A DNA stretch of 64,000 nucleotides from Sphingomonas sp. OV641. GTDB lineage: Bacteria > Pseudomonadota > Alphaproteobacteria > Sphingomonadales > Sphingomonadaceae. The stretch lies in the NCBI RefSeq assembly GCF_900109205.1, contig NZ_FNZB01000007.1:14077-78076 (forward strand), written 5' to 3'. A model generated the notes under the pieces. The model worked only from the letters and a program-made list of their open reading frames with translations, was not told where the DNA came from and made no database searches. Below, piece by piece: positions 36,539 through 45,404 of the stretch; position 1 is the first letter of the stretch; each line of letters opens with the position of its first letter. The position numbers and the translations under genes are program-made.

Positions 36539-37423
36539 GTGCAATCCAAGCCACAGAACCCTCCGTCCCGGCATCACTTCATCCCGCAGTTCCTCCTCGA
36601 CCAGTGGAAGGATGGCGACACCCTGCTGCGCTATCGGCGCAATCGGATCGGGGAGATCGAGAGCAGTCCTGCATCACCCAAGAGCGTCTGCTTCGAGCGG
36701 GACCTGTACAAGACGATCGGGTTCCCGCCCGAGCATGCCCAGCAGATGGAAACCCTGTTCATGCAGGTGATCGATGACGCTGCGGCCAAGGTTCACGCGC
36801 TGCTCCTCGACGGCAAGGTCAACTCGCTCAGCGACGCGCAATGCTCGGATTGGGGCCGGTTCGTCATGTCGCTGTGGTTCCGGACACCGCTGGATATGCG
36901 CGGCATGAAGGACGCCGTCGGCGCTCTCGCAAGCGCAGAGGCCGCGAAGTCCGTGCTGCGCGGCGAAGATGGGGCGCTGCCGCCCGAGGCCGTGAGCGCG
37001 CTTCAGATGGAAGTCCTGCGCTTGGTCATCGACGACGCGGATCGCGGACGAGCGTTCATCAACATGGACTGGCGCATAATCAAGACGAACAATCGCCGGG
37101 AATTGTTCGTCTCCGATTGGCCGCTCGACGTGCCGGTCAGCTTCGCCTGGCTTGGTAGTGCCTCGTCCTATGTCACTCTTCCGATCGGACCGGAGACCCT
37201 CTTCGTTGCTGCCGGGTCCACTACGCTGGCAAATCGGATCGTGAGCCTACCCGAGCGAGAACTGATCACGCGGCAGAACCGGTCGACCGTGGGACATGCC
37301 CAGGCGTTCGTAGGCGCGAGGACGCGTCAAGCCGGCGACTTCATCCGCGCGAACTTCGGCCTGCGAAGCCGCCACTCCGTGACGCAGAGCACCGCCGACA
37401 AATATAAGCGGGACGCCATATAA
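36539..37423 (+). CDS. DUF4238-family protein
   Basis: 294 residues. The N-terminal RHHFIPQFLLDQW is the hallmark of DUF4238, a family of unknown function often found in accessory and defence-type islands. Further conserved features are CFERDLYK and VSDWPLDVP (an F/D..P motif typical of the C-terminal part). GTG start at 36539, 12 nt after the HTH gene, so probably co-transcribed. Confidence 0.8.
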   Translation: MQSKPQNPPSRHHFIPQFLLDQWKDGDTLLRYRRNRIGEIESSPASPKSVCFERDLYKTIGFPPEHAQQMETLFMQVIDDAAAKVHALLLDGKVNSLSDAQCSDWGRFVMSLWFRTPLDMRGMKDAVGALASAEAAKSVLRGEDGALPPEAVSALQMEVLRLVIDDADRGRAFINMDWRIIKTNNRRELFVSDWPLDVPVSFAWLGSASSYVTLPIGPETLFVAAGSTTLANRIVSLPERELITRQNRSTVGHAQAFVGARTRQAGDFIRANFGLRSRHSVTQSTADKYKRDAI

Positions 37424-37458
37424 GGCGGCGACCTCGCCAGACGCCGCGCTCCATCACC

Positions 37459-38436
37459 CTACGACAGCAGCCCCTCGATCGCCTTCAAAAGCTCGGCGGG
37501 CGACGCCTCAGCCTTCGGCGGCACCTTGATCGTCAGCCCCCCTCCCCGCGCCTTCGTATAGCGCAGGATGACCTTGCCCCCCTTGCCGGTGATCTCCTTC
37601 TCGGCGGCAGCCTTCACGGCTGGCGCGACAGTCGCCTTCACGAGCCGCTTCGCGACTTCCGGCCCGCTCAGCTTCAAGCCTTTCTGGCTGCGCTCTTCCT
37701 CGATGCGTTCAGCCTCTTCGCGCATCTTCGCCAGCGCCTTCGGATCTCCGGTAAGCGGCTTGATGTCACGCGCGACGCGTACCGTGATGTCGTGCGTATC
37801 GGAGAACGCCGCGACAACTGGTTCGGGCAAGCGCGCAACGTCGAGAAGCCGGCTCAGCCACGACTTGGAAAGGTTTAAATGCTCGGCCATCTGCGACTGC
37901 GAGCCCTCGTAGAACTCCGCGAGCGCCACCGTATATTCCTTGGCCCGCTCCCAATCCGAGATGTCCTTACGCGAGCGGTTCTCGACATCTGAAACCCGGA
38001 ACGCCTCCTCGTCCGTGACACTCTGGATCGTCACCAGATACTCGAACTCCGGGTGGTGATGCGCTCGCAGCCATTTCACCGTCCACCAACGGCGGACGCC
38101 GGCGATGATCTCGAAGTCGAAGTTCGGGTCATCTTTCAGACGCCGAACGATAGCGGGGATCCGTTGCTTCTTGGCGGAGAGGAAGGAGTCGATGAGATCG
38201 CGGCAGCTATCTTCGTTCAAATGATCCAGATCGCGATTGTGCATCCGCCATGGGCGGCACCGCTCCGGATCGACCCACTCCGTCCGGTCGGCGACCGTTT
38301 TCCCCGTCGCGATGCGCGCGAGCGTCTGGCTGCGACTTGCCATGATGCCGTCCGCAGGGGTCGCCTTATCGAGGTTCTCCTCGTCGTCGAGCCCCTCTGT
38401 GAACATCGAGCCGAAGCCCTTGTTGCCCTTGCTCAT
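37459..38436 (-). CDS. parB: Plasmid partition protein ParB
   Basis: 325 residues. The ParB-like N-terminal nuclease/CTPase-like domain contains QRIPAIVRRLKDDPNFDFE, IAGVRRWWTV and the family-like NRSRKDISDWERA; the HTH is QMAEHLNLSKSWLSRLLDVARLP. The tail is Lys/Glu-rich. ATG 38436 has AAGGAGAAAC upstream; the frame to 38529 crosses one of the parS-like palindromes. Three such palindromes lie between parB and parA. Confidence 0.92.
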   Translation of the reverse strand: MSKGNKGFGSMFTEGLDDEENLDKATPADGIMASRSQTLARIATGKTVADRTEWVDPERCRPWRMHNRDLDHLNEDSCRDLIDSFLSAKKQRIPAIVRRLKDDPNFDFEIIAGVRRWWTVKWLRAHHHPEFEYLVTIQSVTDEEAFRVSDVENRSRKDISDWERAKEYTVALAEFYEGSQSQMAEHLNLSKSWLSRLLDVARLPEPVVAAFSDTHDITVRVARDIKPLTGDPKALAKMREEAERIEEERSQKGLKLSGPEVAKRLVKATVAPAVKAAAEKEITGKGGKVILRYTKARGGGLTIKVPPKAEASPAELLKAIEGLLS

Positions 38437-38489
38437 CGGCCCGTTTCTCCTTCTCTCTTGCCCTCGCCGACGGGTGCCAACAGGCCAGA

Positions 38490-38698
38490 GTTGCCACGTG
38501 GCAACTGCGCCGCCCCCAGGCGCTTGCACTGACGTTCCTGCCGTGTGCGATCTGACATGGTATTCCTACCTAACATATTGCTTCTATTGGGTTCTTCCAC
38601 TTTGTTGTCACGTGGCAACTCGGTGATCCGGCTTCGTCTCACTCCCCGATTGCCCGTGCTCGCCGACGTGAGAAATATCGGAGTTGCCACGTGGCAAC
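38490..38698. repeat. parS: Three parS-like 16-bp palindromes
   Basis: GTTGCCACGTGGCAAC at 38490-38505 and 38683-38698, both perfect palindromes, and GTTGTCACGTGGCAAC at 38604-38619 with one mismatch. Placed between parA and parB, they are the probable ParB binding sites. The GTTG...CAAC outer bases match the parS pattern of alphaproteobacterial plasmids. Confidence 0.75.
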
Positions 38699-38703
38699 TC
38701 TCC

Positions 38704-39906
38704 CTAAATTCGGCCCCCTGCCCTGCTCGCCCAGGTGCGCAGAACGTCCTGCTCAATATCCTGGCAAACGTCGCTGAGATGCTTCATGCAGCGGTTGTAG
38801 ACCTCGTGCGACGTGACGGGCTTGTCGAGTTCGAAAACGGTTTTCATCCTGGAGCTGGCATTGTCGATTTCGGCGCTGGTGACCATCACCGACTGCGTCA
38901 TTGAGCCACCGAAGACCTGCCGCATCATCGACAGTATCTCCCGGTGCATCGACTTGCTCTCGTCCACGCGGCTGCCGACCAGCCGGATGAAGTTGTAGGC
39001 CGGCCTTCCCCGCCCCGCGAGTTGCTCGAGCTGCTTCATCGTCGTTCGCGTCATGTCGATGAAAGATACCGTCGAGGCGAAGTCGACAAGGCTCGGCGGC
39101 ACCGGAATGACCATGCAGTTAGCGGCCTGGAGCACAGCCATCGACACCATGCCCAATGCCGGCGGCGGGTCCATGATCACGACGTCATAGTCATCGACCA
39201 CCTCATCAATGGCCTGCGCGATCAGGTCGATGATCTCCATGTTCTGATTTCGCGCCATGTGCCCGGCGATCTCATACTCGAGATTATAAAGTCGCAGGTT
39301 CGACGGGATCAGGTGGAGGTTGTGAAAGTGCGTCTTGCGGATAATCTTGCGAACGCCAAGCAGCTCCGGATTGTGAAAATGCCCGTAAAGCGTGTCTTCC
39401 TCGTCGAGGTCCACGTCGGGGCGATAGCCGAACATCATGGTTGAAGACGCCTGGCTGTCGCAGTCGATGAACAGGACCCGGTAGCCCTTGATGGCAAAAT
39501 GCTGGGCGAGATGCAGCGCGATCGTCGACTTGCCGACGCCCCCCTTGAAGTTGCAGACCGAGATGATCGCCGGGGTATCGGTTGGCTCGCGCCAGGGACG
39601 CGTTCCAAACACCTCGCGCATATGATCAAGCTCTTCGAGCGTATACTGCAGCCTATGCCCGGAGCCCGTCCGCCCTCGAGCGGGGAGGCGGCCGTCGCGC
39701 TCCGCTTCCCGGACAGCAGATGCCGTCCGCCCGACCAGTGCAGCAGCTTTCGAAATCGGGAAGGTCGGACCCTTCTTCTGACCGGTTTCGGGATCAACCG
39801 CGCTGTCACGAATGCGCTTGAGGATCGTCAACGACTTTCTGTGGAGCACGTCCAGACCACCTTCGATGAGGTCGTCCGGCTGTGCTAGGGAGGGGTCGGT
39901 AGCCAT
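38704..39906 (-). CDS. parA: Plasmid partition ATPase ParA
   Basis: 400 residues. The N-terminal part has a MerR-like HTH (FPISKAAALVGRTASAVREAE) used by type Ia ParA proteins for autoregulation. Walker A is FKGGVGKST, the A' region is LFIDCDSQASSTMMFG, and the Walker B is VVIMDPPPALG. ATG 39906 chosen; the longer frame upstream runs through the iteron region and is not coding. parA and parB point the same way with parS-like sites between, so transcription from the parA promoter could read through to parB. Confidence 0.93.
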   Translation of the reverse strand: MATDPSLAQPDDLIEGGLDVLHRKSLTILKRIRDSAVDPETGQKKGPTFPISKAAALVGRTASAVREAERDGRLPARGRTGSGHRLQYTLEELDHMREVFGTRPWREPTDTPAIISVCNFKGGVGKSTIALHLAQHFAIKGYRVLFIDCDSQASSTMMFGYRPDVDLDEEDTLYGHFHNPELLGVRKIIRKTHFHNLHLIPSNLRLYNLEYEIAGHMARNQNMEIIDLIAQAIDEVVDDYDVVIMDPPPALGMVSMAVLQAANCMVIPVPPSLVDFASTVSFIDMTRTTMKQLEQLAGRGRPAYNFIRLVGSRVDESKSMHREILSMMRQVFGGSMTQSVMVTSAEIDNASSRMKTVFELDKPVTSHEVYNRCMKHLSDVCQDIEQDVLRTWASRAGGRI

Positions 39907-39992
39907 CTCAGTCCGCTTCTGTGGGTTTGATGCGCCATGATAGCCACGTTGGCAGTTTCGAGCAAGGAAATGGCCACCAGACTTACAAGTTG

Positions 39993-40218
39993 ACCGATGA
40001 TCTCCGAGCCCCTTGCGCATGTGCGCGCTTTCTGGCCAATCGGCGGCGGCTGCGACCGATGATCTCCGTGCCTTTGCGTGTTGCTGCAAAGTCTGGCGCC
40101 GGGATTGTGGCGACAAACGGCTACCTGTGGATAACCACCGATGATCTCGGTACTTTGCGATGATCTCGGTGCGTATCAGCGATGATCTCGGTGCGAGCCG
40201 ACCGATGATCTCAGAGCC
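39993..40218 (+). repeat. Iteron array of the replication origin
   Basis: Six direct repeats with core CGATGATCTC(C/G)GTGCC: 39993-40010, 40055-40072, 40137-40154, 40157-40173, 40178-40195 and 40201-40218. The last four are spaced 20-23 nt, about two helical turns. Iterons of this kind bind the RepA encoded just downstream. Together with the DnaA box at 40126 this is the likely origin (oriV). Confidence 0.85.
40126..40134 (-). promoter_or_regulatory. Perfect DnaA box
   Basis: TGTGGATAA on the plus strand is the exact complement of the consensus TTATCCACA. It lies 3 nt before the clustered iterons. Confidence 0.75.
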
Positions 40219-40251
40219 CATACCTATTACTAGAATCACCCTATAAAAAAC

Positions 40252-40333
40252 CGATTCGCGAATCGTTTTGATTTTTCGATTTTGGGTGAAGGAGGGCAGG
40301 GGGAGGGCGCAGAACGGCACCGACATCATCGGT
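40252..40333. promoter_or_regulatory. repA upstream region: palindrome and inverted iteron
   Basis: An AT-rich stretch (around 40225-40285) contains the 14-bp palindrome CGATTCGCGAATCG (40252-40265). An iteron in the opposite orientation, GGCACCGACATCATCGGT, lies at 40316-40333, between the array and the repA start. Such inverted copies often serve as RepA-dimer operators for autorepression; this is inference. Confidence 0.55.
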
Positions 40334-40454
40334 GTTTCTGCAACTCTCGCGGCCTTTTCCCCTCCCAAACTGCCAACGGGGTTGATTTCACGCCTCAAAC
40401 CTGTTGAGACATGCCCATCACAGCCCCCGGTCGATTCGGGGGGAAGGGCAGACC

Positions 40455-41759
40455 ATGAATGGGGATCAGCATAGGCCGCTGGGGCATCAGTACGCACTAG
40501 CCATGCTCAACGGCGGCGAGGAGAGCGTCCGCAAGCTCGCCACCACCGCCGGCACCCAGCTCACCTTGGACGCATTCCTGCGCGTCCAGGACGAAGAACC
40601 GGTTCCTGCCTTCCTCCACTCCGCGCTTTGTGCGATGTCGCTGCCAACCAAGCGGCCCAAGGACGACACTCAGCCCATCGTCCGTGAGGACGGCAAATAT
40701 GCGCTGGCCATCAATCCCAGGCCAGTGCTTCAGAATGTCGACGGCAAGTCCGTCATGCGAAGCCTTGGTGTGCCTTATGGCGCCTATCCACGCGTTGCCC
40801 TGATCTACCTCCTCTCTCAGGCGGTCATGAAGCAATCGCGGGACGTTTATCTTGGCCGCAATTTCACCGAGTGGATGCGCCGCCTTGGCTACCAGACCGT
40901 GTCTTATGGACCACGCGGGACGGCCAACCTGATGCGAGAGCAGGTGGATCGGCTGCTGGCGTGCGAGTGGCAGATCCGCTGGGACGGCACCGACACGGAA
41001 GACAACGCCTTCGCTGTCCGGGACGTCAAGATTTCCAACGAATATGCCGGTTCGCTCGACAAGAACGGCTCATTCGCGCGCGAAATCCGTATGTCCGAGG
41101 CGTTCTACTCGCACCTCATCGACCATGCCGTGCCACTCAATGAGATCGCCATCCGCGAGCTCAAGGGTACGCCAACGGCGCTCGATCTCTACACTTACCT
41201 TGCCTACCGACTCCCGCGGATTGGATCCGACAAGGGCCAGGTTATCTCATGGGACCAGCTCGCCAAGCACCTTGGCAACGAGGCCGACAGCAAGCGCTTC
41301 CGACAGACCGTCCGCGAAACCATGCAGATCGTGTCGGCGGTCTATCCCAACGCAAATGTCGATCTCTCCGGGCGGAAGGTCATTCTTCATCCGTCACCGG
41401 CACCGCTGGAGCGCAAGCTCGTGGGGCCGCACCTTCGACTCGTCGGGGGCGAGGCTCCGAAAACGGCACCGAGATCATCGGTCAAACCGGCCCATGCAGC
41501 GAAGTCCGCGCCCGCGAAGGACGATGCGCCGACTCTTCCGTTCCCCGCCGGGTCTCTCTCATACGGCACGCGTGAGGCCGTCTTCCGCCAGATCGCGCTG
41601 ACCAAGGGCCATCCGTGGTCAGTGGATGACATGGCGGCTGCATTCCGCAAGGGATGCCCCGATTTTAGCCGGCCGCGCACCGATTCAGAGTGGCTGCGGA
41701 TCTGGGAGAAGTTCGTCGTCGCCTATGCTGAACGCCGCGCGAATCGAAGCGACGACTAA
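40455..41759 (+). CDS. repA: Plasmid replication initiator RepA
   Basis: 434 residues. Helical protein with typical plasmid RepA signatures such as GVPYGAYPRVALIYLLSQA, LGRNFTEWMRRLG and the winged-helix parts TPTALDLYTYLAYRL and SWDQLAKHLG. It should bind the iterons upstream to start replication. ATG 40455 follows GGGAAGGGC. A C-terminal Ala/Lys/Pro linker (about 345-370) precedes a further helical domain. Iteron-like sequences occur inside (41465-41482) and at its stop (41759-41776). Confidence 0.9.
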   Translation: MNGDQHRPLGHQYALAMLNGGEESVRKLATTAGTQLTLDAFLRVQDEEPVPAFLHSALCAMSLPTKRPKDDTQPIVREDGKYALAINPRPVLQNVDGKSVMRSLGVPYGAYPRVALIYLLSQAVMKQSRDVYLGRNFTEWMRRLGYQTVSYGPRGTANLMREQVDRLLACEWQIRWDGTDTEDNAFAVRDVKISNEYAGSLDKNGSFAREIRMSEAFYSHLIDHAVPLNEIAIRELKGTPTALDLYTYLAYRLPRIGSDKGQVISWDQLAKHLGNEADSKRFRQTVRETMQIVSAVYPNANVDLSGRKVILHPSPAPLERKLVGPHLRLVGGEAPKTAPRSSVKPAHAAKSAPAKDDAPTLPFPAGSLSYGTREAVFRQIALTKGHPWSVDDMAAAFRKGCPDFSRPRTDSEWLRIWEKFVVAYAERRANRSDD

Positions 41760-41776
41760 CCGATGATCTCCGAGCC
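41465..41776. repeat. Iteron copies inside and at the end of repA
   Basis: GGCACCGAGATCATCGGT at 41465-41482 (reverse orientation, inside repA) and ACCGATGATCTCCGAGCC at 41759-41776 (direct orientation, starting on the last base of the repA stop). Both match the origin iterons over 15 or more positions. Confidence 0.7.
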
Positions 41777-41875
41777 GTTCGCGTTGAGGCGAGCGCAGGC
41801 TGAATCTGTCTCCAAGTCTCAGACCGACCGAAAAGAGGAAAGGAGGGGCCGAGCGTGTAAGCAGGAGGTAGAATT

Positions 41876-42730
41876 ATGCCGCTTACAGCCAGACGGCCAT
41901 CGCAGGAGATAGTCGACATTGTCGGGGCCCTGGGCGGCACGTGGAGCGGCAATGTCGCGATGTGCCGCTGTCCCGCACACAGCGATCGCGATCCAAGCTT
42001 GTCGATTCGGCAAGGGGATCGCGGCATTCTCGTCACCTGTTTCGCAGGATGCTCGCGCGAAGACGTCCTGCGTGAACTGCGCCTTGTTCGCCCGGGTCGC
42101 CATTATCCGCCACCCGCCTTGGCGGACTCGCCGCGGCCGATGAACGTCGAAAGAATCTGGAATGAGGCGGTCGACGTTCCGGGCACCCTTGCCGAGCGCT
42201 ACCTCCAGTGCCGGAACCTCCTCCCACCACCACGCGATCTTCGCTTCCATCCGCGTTGCCCTTACCTGCCCAAGCCGAAGACGATCTTCGAACCCGCTCT
42301 CCTGGTAGCGGTGCGCGAGGGAAACCGTCTGGTCGCAATTCAACGCATATTCCTGAACCCCGACACCGCCCATTACACGCGCAAGGTCATGCTTGGCGCC
42401 CCGGGGCACGGCGCTTGGCGGGGCGGGGCAGGGGGCAACACCCTTGCCATCGCCGAGGGCTTTGAGACGGCCGACGCTTTCGCGCGCCTGAGCAACCTCC
42501 CGTGCTGGGCTTCACTCGGCGCACGTCGGCTCAACCAGCTCGTCATTCCGCCCACGGTCACAACGCTCCTGGTCGCCGAGGACAACGATTCCGAAGGGCA
42601 CAGGGCAGCCGAAAGTGCCCAAGCGCATTACGCCCGGTCGGGCCTCATCATCGAACGCGCGCCCCCGCCGCCAATCTACAAGGATTGGGCAAAGGCGCTC
42701 GATGCCCGAGCGCAGCAGAGCCGCGTCTAG
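41876..42730 (+). CDS. CHC2 zinc-finger/Toprim primase-like protein
   Basis: 284 residues. Zinc motif CRCPAHSDRDPSLSI with CFAGCS (C-x-C-P-x-H ... C-x-x-x-C), as in DnaG-type CHC2 fingers. A Toprim domain follows: LAIAEGFETADAF with the catalytic Glu and LLVAEDNDSEGHRAAE with the acidic D-x-D. Likely primase or helicase-primase accessory for plasmid replication or transfer. AGGAGGT 6 nt before ATG 41876. Typically found beside repA-type genes and the strawberry-notch helicase, as here. Confidence 0.85.
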   Translation: MPLTARRPSQEIVDIVGALGGTWSGNVAMCRCPAHSDRDPSLSIRQGDRGILVTCFAGCSREDVLRELRLVRPGRHYPPPALADSPRPMNVERIWNEAVDVPGTLAERYLQCRNLLPPPRDLRFHPRCPYLPKPKTIFEPALLVAVREGNRLVAIQRIFLNPDTAHYTRKVMLGAPGHGAWRGGAGGNTLAIAEGFETADAFARLSNLPCWASLGARRLNQLVIPPTVTTLLVAEDNDSEGHRAAESAQAHYARSGLIIERAPPPPIYKDWAKALDARAQQSRV

Positions 42731-42811
42731 GCGCGAAGCGCCGGAGGAGAGGGGAGGGGGATCGAAAGGGTGTCGCTGCCGAGGGTGCAGCCCACTCTGG
42801 AGACCACACCC

Positions 42812-45265
42812 ATGTCCGATCTCTTCGAAGCGGCCGCCCAGGCTGAGCGCGAGGCCGTGCGCCTCCTTCTACCCCGTCTGCGCTCCGACGAGGCCATTCA
42901 GCGTCGTCACCTCAACGACGCGATGACCAAGGCCTTCGGCGGTTCTGATGCCGACGGTCGCTGGACACAACGCGCCAGCTTTGAACTCCTCGAGCATGCC
43001 CTTGCCATCCATCTTCAGTCGAGCGCCCAAAAAATTGCGGCGTTCGGCGACGTCCGCGCGCTGATCGATTTGTCCGATCGCCTGCCCACTCAGACGGTTC
43101 GCAGCGAGGATCAGATCGAATGGCAGCAATTCTCGACACCTGTCGACATCGCTGCGGTTATGACGCTTCTCGCCAACGTCCAGCCCGACGACATCGTGCT
43201 CGAGCCGAGCGCGGGTAACGGCCTATTGGTCGCGCAGCTCCGTCACGTCGAATCGCTCCATCTGAACGAGCTCGATCCGCTCCGCCGTGGCCGATTGAAG
43301 GCGGCTTTCCCCTCAGCATCGATCACCGGGCACGATGGTGCGACCATCAATTCCACCCTCGCAAGCGTCGATCGACCAACCCTCATCCTGATGAACCCGC
43401 CCTTTTCGAGGTCGGTCGGCCGCGGCGCCGACGACTATGCCGCAGTCCGTCATCTGCAAGCGGCGCTGCGCCGTCTTCAACCGGGCGGCCGGCTCGTTGC
43501 CATCATGCCCGATTGGTTTGGCCCGAGCGCACGCATGCGTGAGCAATATGAGACGATCCTGCGCGACGTGAGCGTCCTGGCGGCCGTCCGTCTCGAGAAG
43601 TGCTACCTGAAGCATGGGACTTCGATCGCCGTGCGGTTGTTTGTCATCGACAAGGTCCCCGGCCGGTCGCCCCCCGCGCTCATCCAGCGTTCGTCCGTTG
43701 CCGAGCTGCTCGATATCCTGATCATCCCCGAACGATCGTCGGCGAAGCCCGATCGCGGAGCGTCGGCGCCGAAGCGCTCAGGTGGAGTTTCGCTCTTCCG
43801 GGCCGTCAAAAGCAGCCGTCCGGCGCCCCGCGCCTACCATGCCCCGGCACGCAACCACGTGCTCCCCGTCGAATATGCGAAACTTGAGACGCCGGCGCCG
43901 CTGCTCGAGCAGAGCGGCGTCTATCTTCCATATCGACCGAGCCGTATCAGCTTCGCGAGCGCTGGCGAGCATCCAACGCCGCTCGTCGAATCTGTCGCCA
44001 TGGGCTCGATCCCGGCGCCGGTCCCAGAGTATGTGCCGGCGCTGCCCGAGCGCACCGTCGCCGAGCGGCTGCTCTCCGCCTCCCAACTCGAGACGGTCGT
44101 CTACGCGGGGCATGCCTGGACCCAGTGGATCCCAGGCACTTTCAGACCCGACAAGGAGGGTGTCGGCCTCGTGCTGGCCGAAGACGGCCATTCCTATCGT
44201 AAGGGCTTCTTCCTGGGCGACGGCACGGGGGCGGGGAAGGGTCGTCAAATCGCGGCCTGCATCCTCGACAACTGGCTCCAGGGCCGCCGCCGCAACATCT
44301 GGGTCTCGAAGAATGCGCCGCTCCTCGAAGACGCGCGACGCGACTGGACGGCCCTTGGCGGCCTTAACGGCGACATTCAGCCCATCTCCAACTGGAAGAT
44401 CGATGAGCCGATCAGCCTCGACCAGGGCGTGCTGTTCGTCAGCTATCCGACGCTGCGTTCGATGCGTGGTGACTACGGTCGCCTGAAGCAGCTGGTTGAC
44501 TGGGCCGGGGCCGATTTTGACGGTGTCATCGCCTTCGACGAGGCCCACGAGATGGGCGGCGTTGCGGGTGGGGAGGGCGCTCTCGGCACCAAGGATGGAT
44601 CCCAGCAGGGAATCTGCGGCGTGCTCCTCCAGAACCAATTGCCCGCGGCCCGCGTCCTCTATGCTTCAGCCACCGGCGCCTCTGTCGTCAACAACCTCGC
44701 TTATGCGGTCCGACTGGGGCTCTGGGGCCCAGGGACCGCCTTCCCCGACCGGGAGCAGTTCATCAGCAGCATCAGCAAAGGCGGGATCGCCGCGATGGAG
44801 CTGGTCGCGCGCGATCTCAAGGCCACCGGCCTCTACATGGCCCGCGCACTGAGCTTCGCAGGTGTCGAATATGACATTCTGCGCCATGAGCTGACCGCCG
44901 CGCAGATCGAGATCTACGACACCTATGCGGACGCGTGGTCGATCATTCACCAGAACTTGGAGAAGGCGCTCGAACTGACCGGCATCGTCGATGCGCTTGA
45001 GAACGCGACTTTGAACAGCGGCGCCAAGGCATCCGCGCGCTCGCGGTTCGAGTCCACGAAGCAGCGCTTTTTCGGACAGGTTCTGCTCTCCATGAAGCTC
45101 CCCACCGTCATCGCCGCGGTCCACGAGCATCTCGCCGCGGGGCAGTCAGTCGTGATGCAGCTCGTCACGACGGCCGAGTCCATTCTTGACCGGAGACTAG
45201 GCGCGCTCAGCCCCGACGACCGCGCGGACCTCGAGATCGACCTCTCGCCCCGGGAATATGTCTAA
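42812..45265 (+). CDS. Strawberry-notch family helicase/methylase, C-terminally truncated
   Basis: 817 residues. The first part is a DNA methyltransferase-like domain (VLEPSAGNGLLVAQL at motif I, LILMNPPFSRS with NPPF). The second is a superfamily-2 helicase: DGTGAGKGRQIAA (Walker A) and IAFDEAHEMGG (DExH), followed by VVNNLAYAVRLGLWGPG, typical of bacterial strawberry-notch proteins. Those are normally about 1,400 residues; this one stops after LSPREYV, at a palindrome (45264-45281), before the rest of the helicase C-terminal half. ATG 42812 has GGAG upstream; ATG 42770 is out of the ribosome-site context. Confidence 0.85.
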   Translation: MSDLFEAAAQAEREAVRLLLPRLRSDEAIQRRHLNDAMTKAFGGSDADGRWTQRASFELLEHALAIHLQSSAQKIAAFGDVRALIDLSDRLPTQTVRSEDQIEWQQFSTPVDIAAVMTLLANVQPDDIVLEPSAGNGLLVAQLRHVESLHLNELDPLRRGRLKAAFPSASITGHDGATINSTLASVDRPTLILMNPPFSRSVGRGADDYAAVRHLQAALRRLQPGGRLVAIMPDWFGPSARMREQYETILRDVSVLAAVRLEKCYLKHGTSIAVRLFVIDKVPGRSPPALIQRSSVAELLDILIIPERSSAKPDRGASAPKRSGGVSLFRAVKSSRPAPRAYHAPARNHVLPVEYAKLETPAPLLEQSGVYLPYRPSRISFASAGEHPTPLVESVAMGSIPAPVPEYVPALPERTVAERLLSASQLETVVYAGHAWTQWIPGTFRPDKEGVGLVLAEDGHSYRKGFFLGDGTGAGKGRQIAACILDNWLQGRRRNIWVSKNAPLLEDARRDWTALGGLNGDIQPISNWKIDEPISLDQGVLFVSYPTLRSMRGDYGRLKQLVDWAGADFDGVIAFDEAHEMGGVAGGEGALGTKDGSQQGICGVLLQNQLPAARVLYASATGASVVNNLAYAVRLGLWGPGTAFPDREQFISSISKGGIAAMELVARDLKATGLYMARALSFAGVEYDILRHELTAAQIEIYDTYADAWSIIHQNLEKALELTGIVDALENATLNSGAKASARSRFESTKQRFFGQVLLSMKLPTVIAAVHEHLAAGQSVVMQLVTTAESILDRRLGALSPDDRADLEIDLSPREYV

Positions 45266-45281
45266 TGTTGAGCTCAACATT
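45264..45281. repeat. 18-bp perfect palindrome at the truncation point
   Basis: AATGTTGAGCTCAACATT starts at the last two bases of the stop codon of the truncated helicase. It marks the left boundary of the inserted recombinase element and may be its recombination site or terminal repeat. Confidence 0.6.
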
Positions 45282-45404
45282 ACACGTATTCTTTGCAGTC
45301 GCAGTTTATGTCGAGCGTGGCGGCAGGAGGCGCAGGTTTCCTTCGGTTTTCCATGATTTCACTCCAGATAATATATGAGGATCAGGGGAATGTCTGGGGA
45401 CGGG

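Noticed and set aside
39993-40218. Possible CRISPR array from regularly spaced repeats
   Set aside because: Repeats are 17-18 nt with short variable gaps, next to repA and a DnaA box, so they are iterons. No cas genes.
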